Shown: one piece after another, positions 37,183 to 48,995 of the stretch
How the letters are laid out: the number at the start of each line of letters is the position of its first letter
Position numbering within the stretch: position 1 is the stretch's first letter
Source: Chelydra serpentina
Lineage: Eukaryota; Chordata; Testudines; Chelydridae
NCBI GenBank assembly: GCA_037349315.1
Contig: JBAIAC010000068.1
Coordinates: 18,381,001 to 18,445,000, forward strand
DNA length: 64,000 bases
Direction: 5' to 3'
Translations under genes and position numbers: made by a program
The notes under the pieces: model-generated
What the model was told of the DNA's origin: nothing
Seen by the model: only the letters and a program-made list of their open reading frames with translations
Databases searched by the model: none

Positions 37183-37620
37183 ACTAGGATTTAGTCACGG
37201 GTATTTTTAGTAAAAGTTATGGACAGGTCACGGGCAAAACAAAAATTCAGGCCTCTGACCTGTCCATGACTTATACTATAAATACACAACTAAATCTTGG
37301 GGCGGTTGCTGCTGCAGGGGGCGCACCCCAAGGGACTGCTGCTGTGCAGAGTATACCCCAGGGGGCCGCTGCTGGGGGTGGTGGGGCCAGGGGCACAGCT
37401 GCTCCAGCCGCCCCAGAGACTGCTACTCAGGTCAGTGCGGCTGGCTGCGGGGCCACCCGAGCGGATGGCTGCAGAGCCGCTCCAGCAGCAGCTGGTGTGG
37501 CTGTCCCCAGGGCCACCTGAGGAGCTAGCCCCGGAGACAGCTGGCAGCTGTAGAAGTCAAGGAGGTCACGGAAAGTTAGGGAATCCATGACTTCCGTGAC
37601 AAACACGGAGCCCTATGACA
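37183..37620. mobile_element. Non-autonomous repeat with GC-rich core
   Basis: The AT-rich edge (ggatttagtcacggg) leads to an inverted pair, ggacaggtcacgggc and its partner gacctgtccatgac, then a very GC-rich core (37300-37550) and the closing phrase atgacttccgtgacaaac...gagccctatga. The right tip resembles the tagggct tips of the element at 7578. The two apparent ORFs are GC artefacts. Confidence 0.65.
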
Positions 37621-38124
37621 CAGTGCAAGATAGACAGGCAAAGGTATTACTGAATCGTTAAAGGCTATCTTTTATGAAGGAGATGCAACTAAAGTTCCAC
37701 ACACGGTTTAGGGGGTATTTTGAACAAGGCCTGATAGACTGTTAAAATTGCAGAATAATTACACGATTGAATCTAAGCAAGCACGTTCATGTATAGTTGC
37801 TACTCTTCGTAACAGTTAATTTTGTGCACAGCGCATCTTATCGTTTGCAACAGATACACAGTATAGATATTAGAAAACTTTCCATACAAAGATGTACATA
37901 GTCATGGTCCTTGAGTCAAAATCAGAGCTGGATCCAAATATCCACAAAACTTTGTAGAAGTCTGGATTAGGAACTTAGTTTTGCACTTTAGACTCATTTC
38001 TAGTTAAAACAGAACTAGTATTTTGTAATTATTTTGCTATACAATAACATTCTGTAAAATCCCAGCCAATGGACTAGTTGAAAATGAATGGTGTAAATAT
38101 TTATTCACTTAAAATGTCACATAC

Positions 38125-38212
38125 GTGATATCAGATCAAAAGACTTCTTATCTTCTGCATTTGGCTTCACCTGGCAGGTTAGTAAATTCAGTTTGGCAGG
38201 TTGCCTGTTGGA
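38125..38212 (-). CDS. ASAP1: ASAP1 exon: PH domain, part 3
   Basis: This 88-nt exon starts in phase 0 and ends with one base of a His codon. The acceptor is ttctttag and the donor gtatgtga. The peptide begins SNRQPAKLNLLTCQVKP and continues NAEDKKSFDLIS, the middle strands of the PH domain. It lies 10.4 kb from the previous exon. That intron contains the rearranged LTR/CR1 cluster, yet the exon is undisturbed. Confidence 0.95.
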
Positions 38213-39419
38213 CTAAAGAAATAAAATTACCTATAGCAGTCTTGATTTAGGGCCCTTTTCCCACTGAAAGGTATTTTTTCTATTCCTTTTATGTATGCCT
38301 ATAGTCACATTTTCATCAGTATGGATGGAGTAGTACAAGAATAACAAAAGCCCCTTTTTAGCAATTCATTTTTTTGGTAATTTCAGAAGTGTTTGAAGAA
38401 ATAAAGATTTTTTTTTTAAAAAGTGTCAATATTTAATTTTCCTGTTGTGTTTAATTACACAAAGATCCAATTGTTATCATTAAGCATTTTTGTTACATAA
38501 TACTTTTTTGAAATGTATCATCTTCACTGCCATAAGGTACCATTTATACAATCAGCAACACAACATAAAAATCTCTGATACCAGCTTCATACTGCATTGC
38601 ATGAAGCACTATTTTGAGAACTTTAAAGTATTAAAGTCAAAAAATGTTACCCTATCATTAACTTCTAGGGTTTCTTCACCAATTTTGAAGCAGGGATAAT
38701 TTCTTTGCATAACAAAAGTCTTTACCATTCAGTTTACTGTTACCTTTTATTCAGTTAGTTTTCACACCAAGATCTACTCTGACATGGAAAAGGGAACTTT
38801 ACTACTATGTATGCCTTCAAGTATTTTCAGGACCTGAAGAGTTTTTTTTATAATAGTCACAAAATCCTTTCTCCCCCATACAGTGCACATCAGCAGCAAT
38901 GTGAGAAAGCTACCCTTGTCCTCAAGCAGCATCTCATGGGAGCAGTCACTAAAATATAACCTGACACTGAAGCTGGTTTACTAAAAAAAAGCTACACAAT
39001 ATCATCAGAATTAAACTCCCTGGTCCCCAATCAGGATATCTCTATAGCTAGTGTAGTCAAAGTATCACTGAATTAACCTCTGCGTACAGCACAGAAGAGG
39101 TCACAAGACTGAGGATAAGCAAATCAAAGCACATGGTAAGCAAGTAAAGTCTTAACTGAAGACCAGGTGTAGATTCTGTCCAAGAAAAGTAAAGAGCACA
39201 ATCTGGTATTATTTCCCCTGTCCCATTTGCTTAATAGAAAAGGTGAAATCTGAAAGACAGGTAGGTAAATCTTCAAAAATATACAAAATTAAAAGAAAAC
39301 ACTATGGCAGTCCAAAAAAAATTTTTTTTTTGAGAGAAGGGCAATTATAAGAAAAAAAGATATTGCTATTAAAACCGTGAAAGCAGCAAAATAGAAGCCA
39401 GGTAAGAAGATCTAGTCTA

Positions 39420-39860
39420 GGTAGACGGGTTCCAAAGGAGGAAACACTCACTTTTTCAGAAGTTTAGTTGGTTTCTGCCGTGCTCGGCATCACTCATAAT
39501 ATTTTAGAGAATGCAAGGCCTCATCAGTTTTTGTATTAAAAAGTTCACACACTTCAAATGGCAGATCCTCTATTGTAACCTGCACCTCTTTAGGAATTTG
39601 AGATGACTGAAGCCAAGAGGATTTTCTCATGGCAACAGAGGTGGCCATGGATCTGGAAACTGTATCCACAGTGCAGAGAATTGCTTGACGAGATGTGTGA
39701 GCCACAAGTTGCACCTCCAAAACCAAAGATTCAAATTCTTCTGTTTTCATGGGGGATTTTGTCAATACATTTGGAAATAGAGTCCCAACACAAGTAATCA
39801 AAGCCTGATTATTGGCGATCCTCATTTGCAAACTTGATGATTGTGACATTACCCATGGTA
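39420..39860 (-). mobile_element. DIRS-type fragment (gag/pol junction text)
   Basis: The minus-strand 119-codon ORF reads SRQAILCTVDTVSRSMATSV, then MRKSSWLQSSQIPKEVQVTI, then EDLPFEVCELF. This is the recurrent text just upstream of the RT in vertebrate DIRS elements as I recall it. No terminal repeat is seen, so it is an isolated fragment. Confidence 0.65.
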
Positions 39861-40049
39861 CAATCTGGACTTTTGAACAGCGGTGTCCCCTTAATTCTCT
39901 AGCTTGGGGGTGGGGTGCCTTCTACACAGCTTTGCTGTCAGAAAATCCACTACTGGCCTGCTCACACAGTCTTTAGCATGCAAATTCACTCCCAGCTAAA
40001 TACATGAGTACTCTGCCCAGTCACTGATTAATTACATACAGGGTGACAC

Positions 40050-40230
40050 CAGAGCCGTAACTAGATATTTCCGCCCCGAGGCAGCATTTGTGCTGCTGCC
40101 GAAATGCCGCTGGAGACGGCGGCAGCGTTTGTGTTGCCACCGAAATACAGACGACTTGGGTTTTTCTGCACCCCTAAGCTTGCATGCCCAAGGCAAGTGC
40201 CTCACTCGCCTCACCCTTGTTAAGGGCCTG
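40050..40230. mobile_element. hAT-type MITE with exact 8-bp duplication
   Basis: The ends are CAGAGCCGTAAC and the complement of GTTAAGGGCCTG. Perfect direct repeats ggtgacac lie at 40042-40049 and 40231-40238. It is 181 bp with a GC-rich interior and no ORF. Confidence 0.9.
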
Positions 40231-40555
40231 GGTGACACCCACAAGTTCTTAGTCCCAGCCCTGTCTCCCCAGAAATGTGTCTTGTACTGTCCAGCACACT
40301 AATACACATTCATAGCAAGTCCATCATTCCATCAAAGGAAAATGATATATGCACCAGCCTTTTTTATCCCAAATGGAGTTTCCCCCACACTCTAAACCAA
40401 CACACTGGTTAAGATAAAACAATAAGATAAGTTTATTAACTGCAGAAAGATAGATTTTAAATGATTACAAGTATTGATGCATAAAAGTCAGCATTAGTTA
40501 CAAACAAAAATAAAAGAGCAATACACAAGCTAACACCTAACTTAACAAGCGAAGG

Positions 40556-41439
40556 TGATAAGTAGCACTTATCAGACAAAAGACGTTGCAGACCCCAATC
40601 CACATTGGGGCCGGGTCTGGAATGCAACTGGTTAGGCTGGTTGCGGAAGGGTGCATGGACAGGTGACTGGCCCAGGTGATCCCAAAACTCCATGGTAACA
40701 GGATGTTACACAGGGAGGGGAAAAAGACTATAAAAGCCCGGGGGAGACCCTTCCATTTTGTCTTCAGCTGGCTAAAGGGAGAGACTCTCCACCCCCCCAA
40801 GGACATTCCTGAGGGGAACTGAACAAAGGACAAAGACACTAGGGGGTGTGAGCGACTGCTGGACCCAGGCTAATTCTACAGCCTGTAAAAAGGAAAATAT
40901 CCGAATCTGGTGAGGCTTTTATCTGTGTTAACTTTGAATAGACATAGACGTGCGTGTTTTATTTTATTTTACTAAGTAATTCGCTTTGTTCTGTCTGTCA
41001 TTACTTGACATCACTTAAATCCTACTTGCTGTACTTATTAAAATCACTTTTTACTCATTAGTTTCCTGGAGTATGAGTTATTACCTGGGAAGGCAAACAG
41101 CTGTGCATATCTTTCTATCTTTGAAATAGAAGGCGAACTATTTGTGAGTTTACCCTGTATAAGCTTTATACAGGGTAAAACGGATTTATTAAGGGTTTGA
41201 ACCTCCTTGGAGTTGAGCAGCTGGGTGTCAAAGGCAAGAGCGCTTCCAGGGGCCTTACAGTGGTGAGTGGACTTGGTTCGGACCTGGGTCTGTGTTTGCA
41301 GCAGATCAGTGGAATCTGGCTCAAAACAGACAGGATTCGGGAGTCCCAAGCTGGAAAAGGCCTGGAAGCAGGGGCAGAAGTAGCCTTGGCACACCAGGTG
41401 GCAGCACCAAGCAGATCTCTGTGGCCCCAACCCGTCACA
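40556..41439 (+). mobile_element. LTR copy 2 (distal part), broken by inversion
   Basis: It is homologous to about 3130-4079 of LTR copy 1 without the 113-bp module, and ends at the same CGTCACA. The missing proximal part appears inverted at 46004-46179. It abuts CR1 sequence at 41440 directly. A 239-codon minus-strand ORF spanning 41044-41763 is an accidental fusion of antisense LTR with CR1 and is not a gene. Confidence 0.82.
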
Positions 41440-42319
41440 CCTACCCTTCAGCGTATCAACCACTCCTCCCAGTTTAGTGTCATCTGCAAACTTGCTAAGG
41501 GTGCAGTCCACACCATCCTCCAGATCGTTGATGAAGATATTGAACAAAACCGGCCCCAGCACCGACCCTTGGGGCACTCCACTTGATACCGGCTGCCAAC
41601 TACACATGGAGCCATTGATCATTACCCATTGAGCCCGACCTTCTAGCCAGTTTTCTATCCACCTTACTGTCCATTCATCCAGCCCATACTTCTTTAACTT
41701 GCTGGGCAAGAATACTGTGGGAGACTGTATCAAAAGCTTTGCTAAAGTCAAGAAATAGCACATTCACTGCTTTCCCCTCATCCACAGAGCCGGTTATCTC
41801 ATCATAGAAGGCAATTAGGTTAGTCAGGCATGACTTGCCCTTGGTGAATCCATGCTGACTGTTCCTGATCACTTTCCCCTCCTTTAAGTGGTTCAGAATT
41901 GATTCCTTGAGGACCTGCTCCATGATTTTTCCAGGGACTGAGGTGAGACTGACTGGCCTGTAGTTCCCCGGATCTTCCTTCTTCCCGTTTTTAAAGATGG
42001 GCACTACATTTAGCTTTTTTCCAGTCATCCGGGACCTTCCCCGATTGCCATGATTTTTCAAAGATAATGGCCAATGGATCTGCAATCTCATCGGCCAACT
42101 CCTTTAGCCCCCTCGGATGCCGTGCATCCGGCCCCATGGACTTGTGCTCGTCCAGCTTTTCTAAATAGTCCCGAACTACTTCTTTCTCCACAGAGGGCTG
42201 GTCACCTCCTCCCCATACCGTGCTGCGGAGTGCAGCCGTCTGGGAGCTGACCTTGTCTGTGAAGACAGAGGCAAAAAAAAGCATTGAGTACACTAGCTTT
42301 CTCCACATCCTCTGTCACT
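41440..42319 (-). mobile_element. CR1 retrotransposon, first half (RT fingers to palm)
   Basis: On the minus strand from 42319: VFTDKVSSQTAAL, then [20 protein letters not shown], then [17 protein letters not shown], then [15 protein letters not shown], then [18 protein letters not shown], then [21 protein letters not shown] is the RT catalytic motif. There are at least two frameshifts (near 42000 and 41720). The text stops at an LTR junction, with the CR1 base run cctac at 41440-41444. A short duplicated phrase, cagagaaaggtacta, lies at 42322-42336 and 42352-42366, just outside the 5' truncation point. Confidence 0.9.
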
Positions 42320-42369
42320 AGCAGAGAAAGGTACTAGCAGAGACAATCTTACAGAGAAAGGTACTACAC

Positions 42370-42640
42370 AATCCTGTGGCTAGAAGTTGATGCTAGACAA
42401 ATTCAGACTAAAAATAAGGCATAATTTTAAAATTTTAATTAACAATTAGAACAGTTTACCAATGGTTGTGGTGGATTCTCCATCACTGATAATTTTTAAA
42501 TCAAAATTTGCATGTTTTTCTAACAAATATGCTCTAGGAATTATTTTGGAGAAGTTCTATGTTCTGTGTTATACAGGAGGTCAAACTAGATGATCACAGT
42601 AGTCCCTACTGGCCTTTGAATCTATGAATTTCGTGTTGGT
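42370..42640 (+). mobile_element. L2/CR1-clade 3' end
   Basis: Plus-strand phrases gtggattctccatcactg, gtcaaactagatgatcac and the closing ggcctttgaatctatgaa are the 3' end of a non-LTR family common in turtles. No coding part is kept. Confidence 0.65.
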
Positions 42641-43050
42641 GAAACAGAAGGTGACACTTTTCTCTGTAAGCCAATATTAAGTTTATAGTGCATTGTGCTT
42701 CTGGAGGTGCCATCTATCAGATGAGGTGTAAAACCTGGTCTTTACCACTTCAGGTCACTACAGATTCCAGATCTTTTGCAAGTATTGGAAGTGGTGTTAT
42801 TGTGACTTTAATCAAATTCCAATTGGCTAATTTCATTCTTTCTACACAGAAACACCTTAAAGATATGTTTTGCTTTACTGAAGCGGAGAGGAGTTGTATG
42901 CCGTTAAATGACTGCTATCTTCTACCTTAGTGATAGTGGCATTTGACCAGTGGATGAAGTGAGATACGTGTGTGTGTGTGTGTGTGTGTGTGTTAATTCA
43001 TAAAATCAATTTGTGAATGTTGTAAAGGGCTTTGAAAGACAGATTCAATT
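42640..43050. repeat. Ancient SINE-like patch with (TG)n
   Basis: The phrases ccatctatcagatgaggtg and gttgtaaagggctttg recall old amniote CORE-SINE text. A (TG)n tract lies at 42967-42992. Confidence 0.5.
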
Positions 43051-46003
43051 AGTTGTTATTTATTATTATAATATACCACCATTCTTGAGATTAATATCAT
43101 TTTAGCAGATGACATATAATACAGGATTGGTGTTCCAGTGTTGGTACAGCTTCATATGCTGATATTACTTATACTGGCATTGCTGAAAACTTGTCTAATG
43201 TCACATTGCTACTGGCACAGTGTATCTTCACCAGTACCCCTGCTAACTCAGCAAGTGACAGAGACACCTTTACACTTATCTAAATTACAATAGTTCCATC
43301 GTAGCTCCTGAAAGGGAAATCTCTACAGTGCCTTCTCCTGATTTTGCAAGTTTTTATTTGATAATTAAGTAACAAGATGAAAATTAATTGCGAACACTAA
43401 TTTAAGAGTAATATGTTATGATTATCTTTTGGGAGGAAAAGCACAAAAGAATGCCCAATTCAAATTCAGGTTAGACTATCAGTCTGTTCATTTACCGTCA
43501 TGTGTTTGCTTAGTTATAGGGCCTGTTTTATTTAGAAGTCCTTTCACAGGATGACAAATGATTTCTCAGAATTCCTCACAATGAACAATTACAATTATCT
43601 GTCATGAAGGATGTTATTTGCAAGGAGTTTTTCCTTAGTGAACCAGTTCTCAAATCCTTCCAAAAAATTGTTAGTTACTCTTGGTGAAATAGGTATAAAG
43701 ACCAAAAACCGATCACAATAATTTGGATTGCAGATTGGGTATGAATTAAACCTATTAAGTAAACTATTCTTAATCTGTTTACTGCTTGGCATCTGACCCA
43801 GGGTAGTTTTTTCAGGAGTTATTTGACTTAAGGCTTACAGTTGACCTAAGAACCAAGTTAGTTCCAGTACAATGTTAAATCTGATCTCTGATCACAACTC
43901 ATATTGAGTAGTCCACAGCAAATTCCCTTATTGCTGTTCTAGAGAAATTTAAATTCTCTAGCTTCCATATTTTGGAAGAAGATTTCGCTGTTACGAAATC
44001 TGTAAACTTTCTCTCAAGGTGTGTGAAAATGTTAGAACAAACTAATGCTGATTCATAAGTGATAACTGTAATCTATGTAAAACATAAAAAGCCTTCCCAG
44101 ACTAAGCATTAAGAAACCTTCTTCAGGTTTAGCTACTTTATTGATTAAGATTAGGCTGTTACTCAGATGCTAACTAACTAAATTACTAGGAGACTCAGTT
44201 TGCTAAAGTGACAAGTGCCTTGCATGCTGAACTTCAATTGCAGTACATATAGAGGTCAAGAATTTATTGACTTGTCCTTCTTAATCTTTATACTTTTAAA
44301 ACTGTATTCCTAGTGGTCATCACCTCCTTTAGTTGAGCTAGCAAGTAGCGGAATTTGACGGCTGACATCTTTCCCTTCAAAGACGTGAAGACAAGATAGT
44401 TAATGTTCTTGCCCTGAGATCTTCCCCAAAATAAACCAAGAGAGTTCTGTGCCTGTGCTTGTCTCTCCTCCCTCCCTCCCCAACTCAGTAAACTTAAGAT
44501 GGCTCTTCCCCTGCAAACACTCAAATATAGGTCCCTCAGACTTGAAATTGTAGAAAACTAAAATTGCAATAAGGCCAAAATGCTATGAGATTTCTTTTAC
44601 CTATAATCTTTTTTGTATAACTTGTTTTCATGAGATAATGGCTACAATCAACTATAAAAGTTAGGTTACTATTTTTACAGCATCCAAAAACATGCTAGAT
44701 GCTTTACAGTACAATAAAGTTAGGATATGATGAGACATGGTAGGAAACAAAGTGAGGAAGACAAATATTACAGCATTAAGAAAACTTCAGGCCTGTGCAT
44801 ATACATGACTTGGTGATTCAGTTACGTTTTGTTCAACTCTGCTAAACTAGAATTTCTTCCTTAATAATGGGATGGTGCAGAGGCTGTCCTACTTCAGCAG
44901 GTTCTCCAGGTCCACCTGAAACGCAGACCACACACTTCCTGTAGCAGCAAGGCGGGTCTGTAATTGACAGCACTGGAGACTGAAGCTATGTACTCCTCAG
45001 AATGGAAGCATCATGTAGAAAAGCAGCATAATCTTCCCCTGCTGATTACTGCATCAGTCCTGACCTAGAAGGATTATCTCTAGGGATAAGAAGATAGCTC
45101 AGTCTCGAAGCCTATCCTAAGCTTGGTCTCTGTGCTGTGCCTGGCAACAAAGGTGCTATTTAGGGTACTGGCTTTTGTGATCTAGACACCTATGCATTTC
45201 GGTGGCATCATAAAAATAGTCTACGTTGGGAGGATAATTAAATTGTCCCCATTAAAAGTTCAAACTTGTTGAAATCAGATAGAGAAGCCAAAGCTGTCAG
45301 GAGAACAAATACAGCTGTATGGGTAATGCAGTTTGTTTTCTTTTCAGGAGTAGCTATGCAAAATAAAGGTGTTTCATCTTTTCTCAGGGCAGTCAGTTCT
45401 TTGTAGTTACTAGTCTAGTTATGTCATACCCAAGGGTTTATCAGTAGACATAGAAATATCAAATACATTCAGTGATTTTTCATTCTCAGCAGAAAGTATG
45501 AATGATCCATTGTTTCTCTTTCCCACCTACTGTATTTAAATGTTTACTACACACCACCTTTTCAACATACTTCTTTCTGTGCATGTAATATGCATATTAG
45601 TGCTTCCTCCCCCACCTTAGTTGACTTTCATGAGTCAAATTAAAAATGTAATCTATAACCAAAAAGAGAAGGCATTAAATCTTATGAAGCTTGTCAGTTT
45701 TAGAGAAGAAAGGGAAAGCAATAAAATTTATCTTTTTGAGCATTTTTCTTGAACTAATATGTGAGACATTCCATTTAAGAGTGCAAACTAAGCCAAAGAG
45801 TCCTTTTTATATCATGTATGCTCCAGTTGGCCTGTTTTGGCCAGGTCTTCTCCATATTCTGGAGTGCGGTGTAGGGCATGTGTCTTGGTTTTAAAATAAA
45901 AATTGGCCTCCCACCACTAGGGGCTGCAGTAGTGTTGAATGGGTTGAAAGTATAATTGTTGTTCTTCTATGCAGCTGCCCAGTGGAGTAGAAGCAAAAAA
46001 AAT
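43050..46003. other. Intron inside the inferred inversion, nothing recognised
   Basis: AT-rich sequence without supported genes. A small ancient-repeat patch lies near 44680-44760. The right edge at about 46003 is the inferred inversion breakpoint. Confidence 0.45.
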
Positions 46004-46179
46004 GACCATAACTCCAACTACAACAATGATACATGCATACAAACAGGAGGAATAAATTCAGTAGGTCATAACTTTCACAGAGATATGTTACATGGCACAT
46101 GTAGCATAAAACATATTCTAGTTACATATATACATTTATAAGCATCTCCCCATAAAGTTTTATGGGGAACACCGTCACA
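46004..46179 (-). mobile_element. LTR copy 2 (proximal part), inverted
   Basis: This is the inverse complement of 2907-3082 of LTR copy 1, including the TGTGACG tip and the foldable ccataaagttttatgg phrase. It ends at CGTCACA and is followed at once by CR1 sequence beginning GTAGG. Confidence 0.85.
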
Positions 46180-47023
46180 GTAGGGATAGGATACAGAGGG
46201 ACCTAGACAAATTAGAGGATTGGGCCAAAAGAAATCTGATGAGGTTCAACAAGGACAAGTGCAGAGTCCTGCACTTAGGACGGAAGAATCCCATGCACTG
46301 CTACAGACTAGGGACTGAATGGCTGGGCAGCAGTTCTGCAGAAAAGGACCTAGGGGTTACGGTGGACGAAAAGCTGAATATGAGTCAACAGTGTGCCCTT
46401 GTTGCCAAGAAGGCTAATGGCATTTTGGATTGTATAAGTAGGGGCATTTCCAGCAGATCGAGGGAGGTGATCATTCCCCTCTATTCGGCACTGGTGAGGC
46501 CTCATTTGGAGTACTGTGTCCAGTTTTGGGCCCCACACTACAAGAAGGATGTGGATAAATTGGAAAGAGTCCAGCGGAGGGCAACAAAAATGATTAGGGG
46601 GCTGGAGCACACGACTTATGAGGAGAGGCTGAGGGAACTGGGATTGTTTAGCCTGCAGAAGAGATGATTGAGGGGGGATTTGATAGCTGCTTTCAATTAC
46701 CTGAAAGGGGGTTCCAAAGAGGATGGATCTAGACTGTTCTCAGTGGTAGAAGATGACAGAACAAGGAGTAATGGTCTCAAGTTGCAGAGGGGGAGGTTTA
46801 GGTTGGACATTAGGAAAAACCTTTTCACTAGTAGGGTGGTGAAGCACTGGAATGGGTTACCTAGGGAGGTGGTGGAATCTCCTTCCTTAGAGGTTTTTAA
46901 GGTCAGGCTTGACAAAGCCCTGGCTGGGATGATTTAGTTGGGTTTCGTCCTGCCTTGAGCAGGGGGTTGGACTAGATGACCTCCTGAGGTCCCTTCCAAG
47001 CCTGAGATTCTATGATTCTATGA
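46180..47023 (+). mobile_element. CR1 retrotransposon, second half with 3' end
   Basis: The plus-strand ORF carries [19 protein letters not shown], then [17 protein letters not shown], then [19 protein letters not shown], then an in-frame TGA at 46665-46667 where Arg (CGA) is usual, then [15 protein letters not shown], then [15 protein letters not shown]. The TGA fits CpG decay. The 3' end is gattctatgattctatga at about 47006-47023. It continues the frame left at 41440. Confidence 0.92.
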
Positions 47024-47029
47024 AGAACC

Positions 47030-48618
47030 CATTATTAAATATTTGTTTCCCATGTAAATACTTATAGACAGTAATTAAGTCACCCCTTAACATTCTCTTT
47101 GTTAAACTGAACAGATTGAACTCTCTGGATCTATCACTATAAGGCATCTTGCATCATCATCATCATCATCTTTTGTTCTACTGAGGTTCTCACATCATAG
47201 CACCATTCTAGCTGAGCACCCATACAAATACCAAACAGGCCTCAATCTGCCCAATTTAAGAGATGTGATGAGATCATTGCCCGAAGTGGAATGGAAGAAG
47301 TTCAAGGGTATAGATCAAATTATAGACTCATTTGTACATGCCAGGGTATATCCAGAATAAGACCCCAAGACAAACTTTGCCTCCTTTATGGAGTTTGATT
47401 AATGTTGCACAGAAGTCTGAACAGCATCCCCACTTGCTACCTGAACACAAAAAGTGAAGAAAATATTTTTATGTAGCAGCCTAAAGGAGAAGGAAAAAAT
47501 AGTTCAGCCAAGAACATAATTGGTCTGGCTGACACTTAATTACAATAATCATAGGTAAAATGAACATGTAATTCACAAAAGCAATTGAGGATGTGATTCC
47601 AGCTATTAAAACTGCATGCGAATGTTCCATTAAAATATTTTAATTAGTATTAGCACATCAGTACAAATGTATTAACTGCCAATTCACTTTCCAAGGAAAA
47701 CATTTTCTTAGTTAATCTGTTGTAACTGCCCATGGACTAACATTGTTTGGCACAAGACATTTAAGGGCCACATCCTAAAGTCTATTGAAAGCAATGGGAA
47801 TCTTTCCTAAATCTCCAGAACAGGTAAAAGTGTTTAATAAATCAATACATTAATCCGACTGTTGCACCCCACTCATATGTAACATAAGCCCCAAACACTT
47901 GGCAACAGCTTTATTCCAATTGCTAGATAGGCAAAACAATATGATACTATTTATGTGGTCTAATTTTATTTATAAAATAAGTAAAAAATTGCAGTTTGTG
48001 GGGCAAATTTTACTACTATTAATGTGTAAAGAATAAGATGTGTTATTTAATACTGTCTGTTGATTTCAGTTCTTCCCATCAAGTCCCAGGCACAGCTAGA
48101 TGCCTCAAACCTGGAAGTTAGCAACATTGTTAACAAAGTAAAACTAGATGACTTATTCATTGTGAATAATTTCCTCAACAAATTTTGCCACTTGTCAAAT
48201 ACATTACTCACAAATACATTTTTTATTATTGAATTAGCTCTAACAACAAGCTGTTTAATGTAAGTCAAGGTAAAAATCTTAAAAGGCTCCTGCAGCCTAA
48301 AACAGTTCAGCATTTATTTTGGAAGTCAGTGTGTACAAAAGAACAAACCTACTTCATGCTAGATTTTTTATTATACACAATATAGAATATTAATTATATG
48401 TTACCATTCAATCAATCTTTTATGTTTTCATTTTGCTTACAAGAATTGTTTTCAATTTTTCACAAATGAGTGAAAAGGTATTAAATTATCTAGGTAGAAG
48501 AGGTATTTATTCGCCATACTTTAAATAGTCACATAACAGATCTATATTAATTCAGTCAATAAATTCACAGAGATTGAATTCACTATGGCAAAAATGGAGT
48601 ATAAAAAAGTCAACTTAC
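47030..48618. other. Intron with (CAT)n and an old non-LTR patch
   Basis: 47050-47145 (gtcaccccttaacattctc, tctatcactataaggc) looks like an antisense non-LTR relic. An (ATC)n tract lies at about 47153-47170. Otherwise nothing is recognised. Confidence 0.45.
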
Positions 48619-48688
48619 TGTTGCATGTGATATGGTAAGAATTCCATTTTTGACGGTGCACTTTCTTCTCTGCCATACTTTCCTTAGC
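48619..48688 (-). CDS. ASAP1: ASAP1 exon: PH domain, part 2
   Basis: This 70-nt exon completes the split Gly codon and ends on a codon boundary. The acceptor is gttattgtttag and the donor gtaagttg. The peptide is LRKVWQRRKCTVKNGILT then ISHAT. The WQRRKC run is the basic strand of the PH domain expected to contact phosphoinositide head groups. Compared with the mammalian sequence as I recall it, only conservative changes are visible, for example Leu for Ile at the first residue. Confidence 0.95.
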
Positions 48689-48864
48689 CTAAACAATAAC
48701 AGGACAATATATCAAGAACCAAACATAATTACTGCTCTTTTTAGTTTGTCTGTACAACACATTTGGAGGACAAACAGAAGTTAAAGATAATAAACACGTT
48801 TATTATTCTGTTTACATTTTAAATAGATTAGCAAGTCAACACACTCTCCATCACACCAACCGAT

Positions 48865-48995
48865 TTAGGTAAAATTTTCAGACGTGCTTAAATCCCATTT
48901 TCAAAAGAGTCTTCAGCCCATAGGAGCTCAAGTCTCACTGATTTTCAATTAAACTTAGGTGCCTAAGTACCTAAATCACTTTTGAAAATGTTATC
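48865..48995. repeat. Old palindromic repeat
   Basis: gtaaaattttcagacgtg pairs loosely with aaatcacttttgaaaatg. The interior has taggtgcctaagtac. The same style recurs at 51285-51430. Confidence 0.5.

Noticed and set aside
37266..37590. Ala/Gly-rich ORFs of 84 and 97 codons
   Set aside because: They are GC-composition artefacts within a non-autonomous repeat.
41044..41763. 239-codon minus-strand ORF
   Set aside because: It is an accidental fusion of CR1 RT (with F-A-D-D) and antisense LTR across the insertion junction at 41440.
42322..42366. Duplicated cagagaaaggtacta beside the CR1 as a target duplication
   Set aside because: Both copies lie on the same side of the CR1, 15 bp apart, so it is a local tandem duplication and not an insertion footprint.
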